Of a stretch of 5,415 bases of DNA, positions 5,391 to 5,415 are shown piece by piece. The notes beneath the pieces were generated by a model. It saw nothing but the letters and a program-made list of their open reading frames with translations. It had not been told where the DNA came from and did no database searches. Origin of the DNA: Pseudomonadota bacterium (lineage in GTDB: Bacteria > Pseudomonadota > Alphaproteobacteria > Rhizobiales > Methylopilaceae). Where the stretch lies: assembly GCA_023430145.1 (NCBI GenBank), contig JAEZCD010000094.1, positions 1 to 5,415 of the forward strand. The letters are read 5' to 3'. Each line of letters starts with the position of its first letter. The stretch's first letter is position 1. The position numbers and the translations under genes were made by a program.

Positions 5391-5415
5391 CCCCGTGTTT
5401 CCATAAGGTGGATCC
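5379..5415. repeat. Inverted repeat cut by the right window edge
   Basis: GGATCCA (5379-5385) is matched in reverse complement by TGGATCC (5409-5415), the last seven bases of the window. The pairing may continue beyond the edge. With the upstream hairpin and the leading GTCAT (5357-5361), it looks like a further REP-like palindromic element, with a T-rich, lower-GC centre. The full extent cannot be seen. Confidence 0.45.

Overview
The window looks like a piece of a GC-rich alphaproteobacterial chromosome, most likely from the Hyphomicrobiales (Bradyrhizobium/Bosea-like). This is inferred from strong G/C preference at third codon positions, the protein families, and intergenic inverted repeats of a style common in that group (arms such as CCGTCATTGCGAG and GAAGCAATCCAG). 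Genus-level placement is not proven.

Layout. On the minus strand, reading leftward from about 947, a GntR/FCD-family regulator (234-947) is followed, with a 4-base GTGA overlap, by the first 79 codons of an MmgE/PrpD-family protein that runs off the left edge (1-237). On the plus strand, a three-gene ABC importer runs rightward: ATPase (1089-2150, TTG start), periplasmic solute-binding protein (2170-3213) and a fused double-domain permease (3608-5335, GTG start). Between the divergent units lies a compact control region (about 948-1088). It holds two inverted repeats that share the core TGTCAACA in opposite orientations, 30 bp apart centre to centre. Each contains a TTGACA that serves as a plausible -35 box for one of the two divergent transcripts.

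The 394-base gap between the binding-protein and permease genes holds no convincing gene. It holds a 90-bp REP-like inverted repeat, a 101-bp element that can fold as a cloverleaf (closing stem plus three hairpins), and two short scraps of the first repeat's end. After the permease there is a hairpin with a T-run (terminator-like) that is also part of another inverted repeat cut by the right edge.

How it works together (inference): the GntR/FCD protein probably senses a small carboxylate-like ligand and represses both itself (with mmgE/prpD) and the importer through the paired operators. The importer belongs to the broad Fe3+/polyamine/phosphonate/thiamine-type group, with a COG1840-like binding protein and an FbpB/ThiP-like fused permease. 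The tandem tyrosines expected of ferric-iron binders are not seen, and the linked MmgE/PrpD enzyme points to an organic acid or related carbon compound. The substrate cannot be fixed from sequence. The system is a fairly ordinary catabolic uptake locus; the most notable parts are the symmetrical operator/promoter design and the structured repeats inside the operon.
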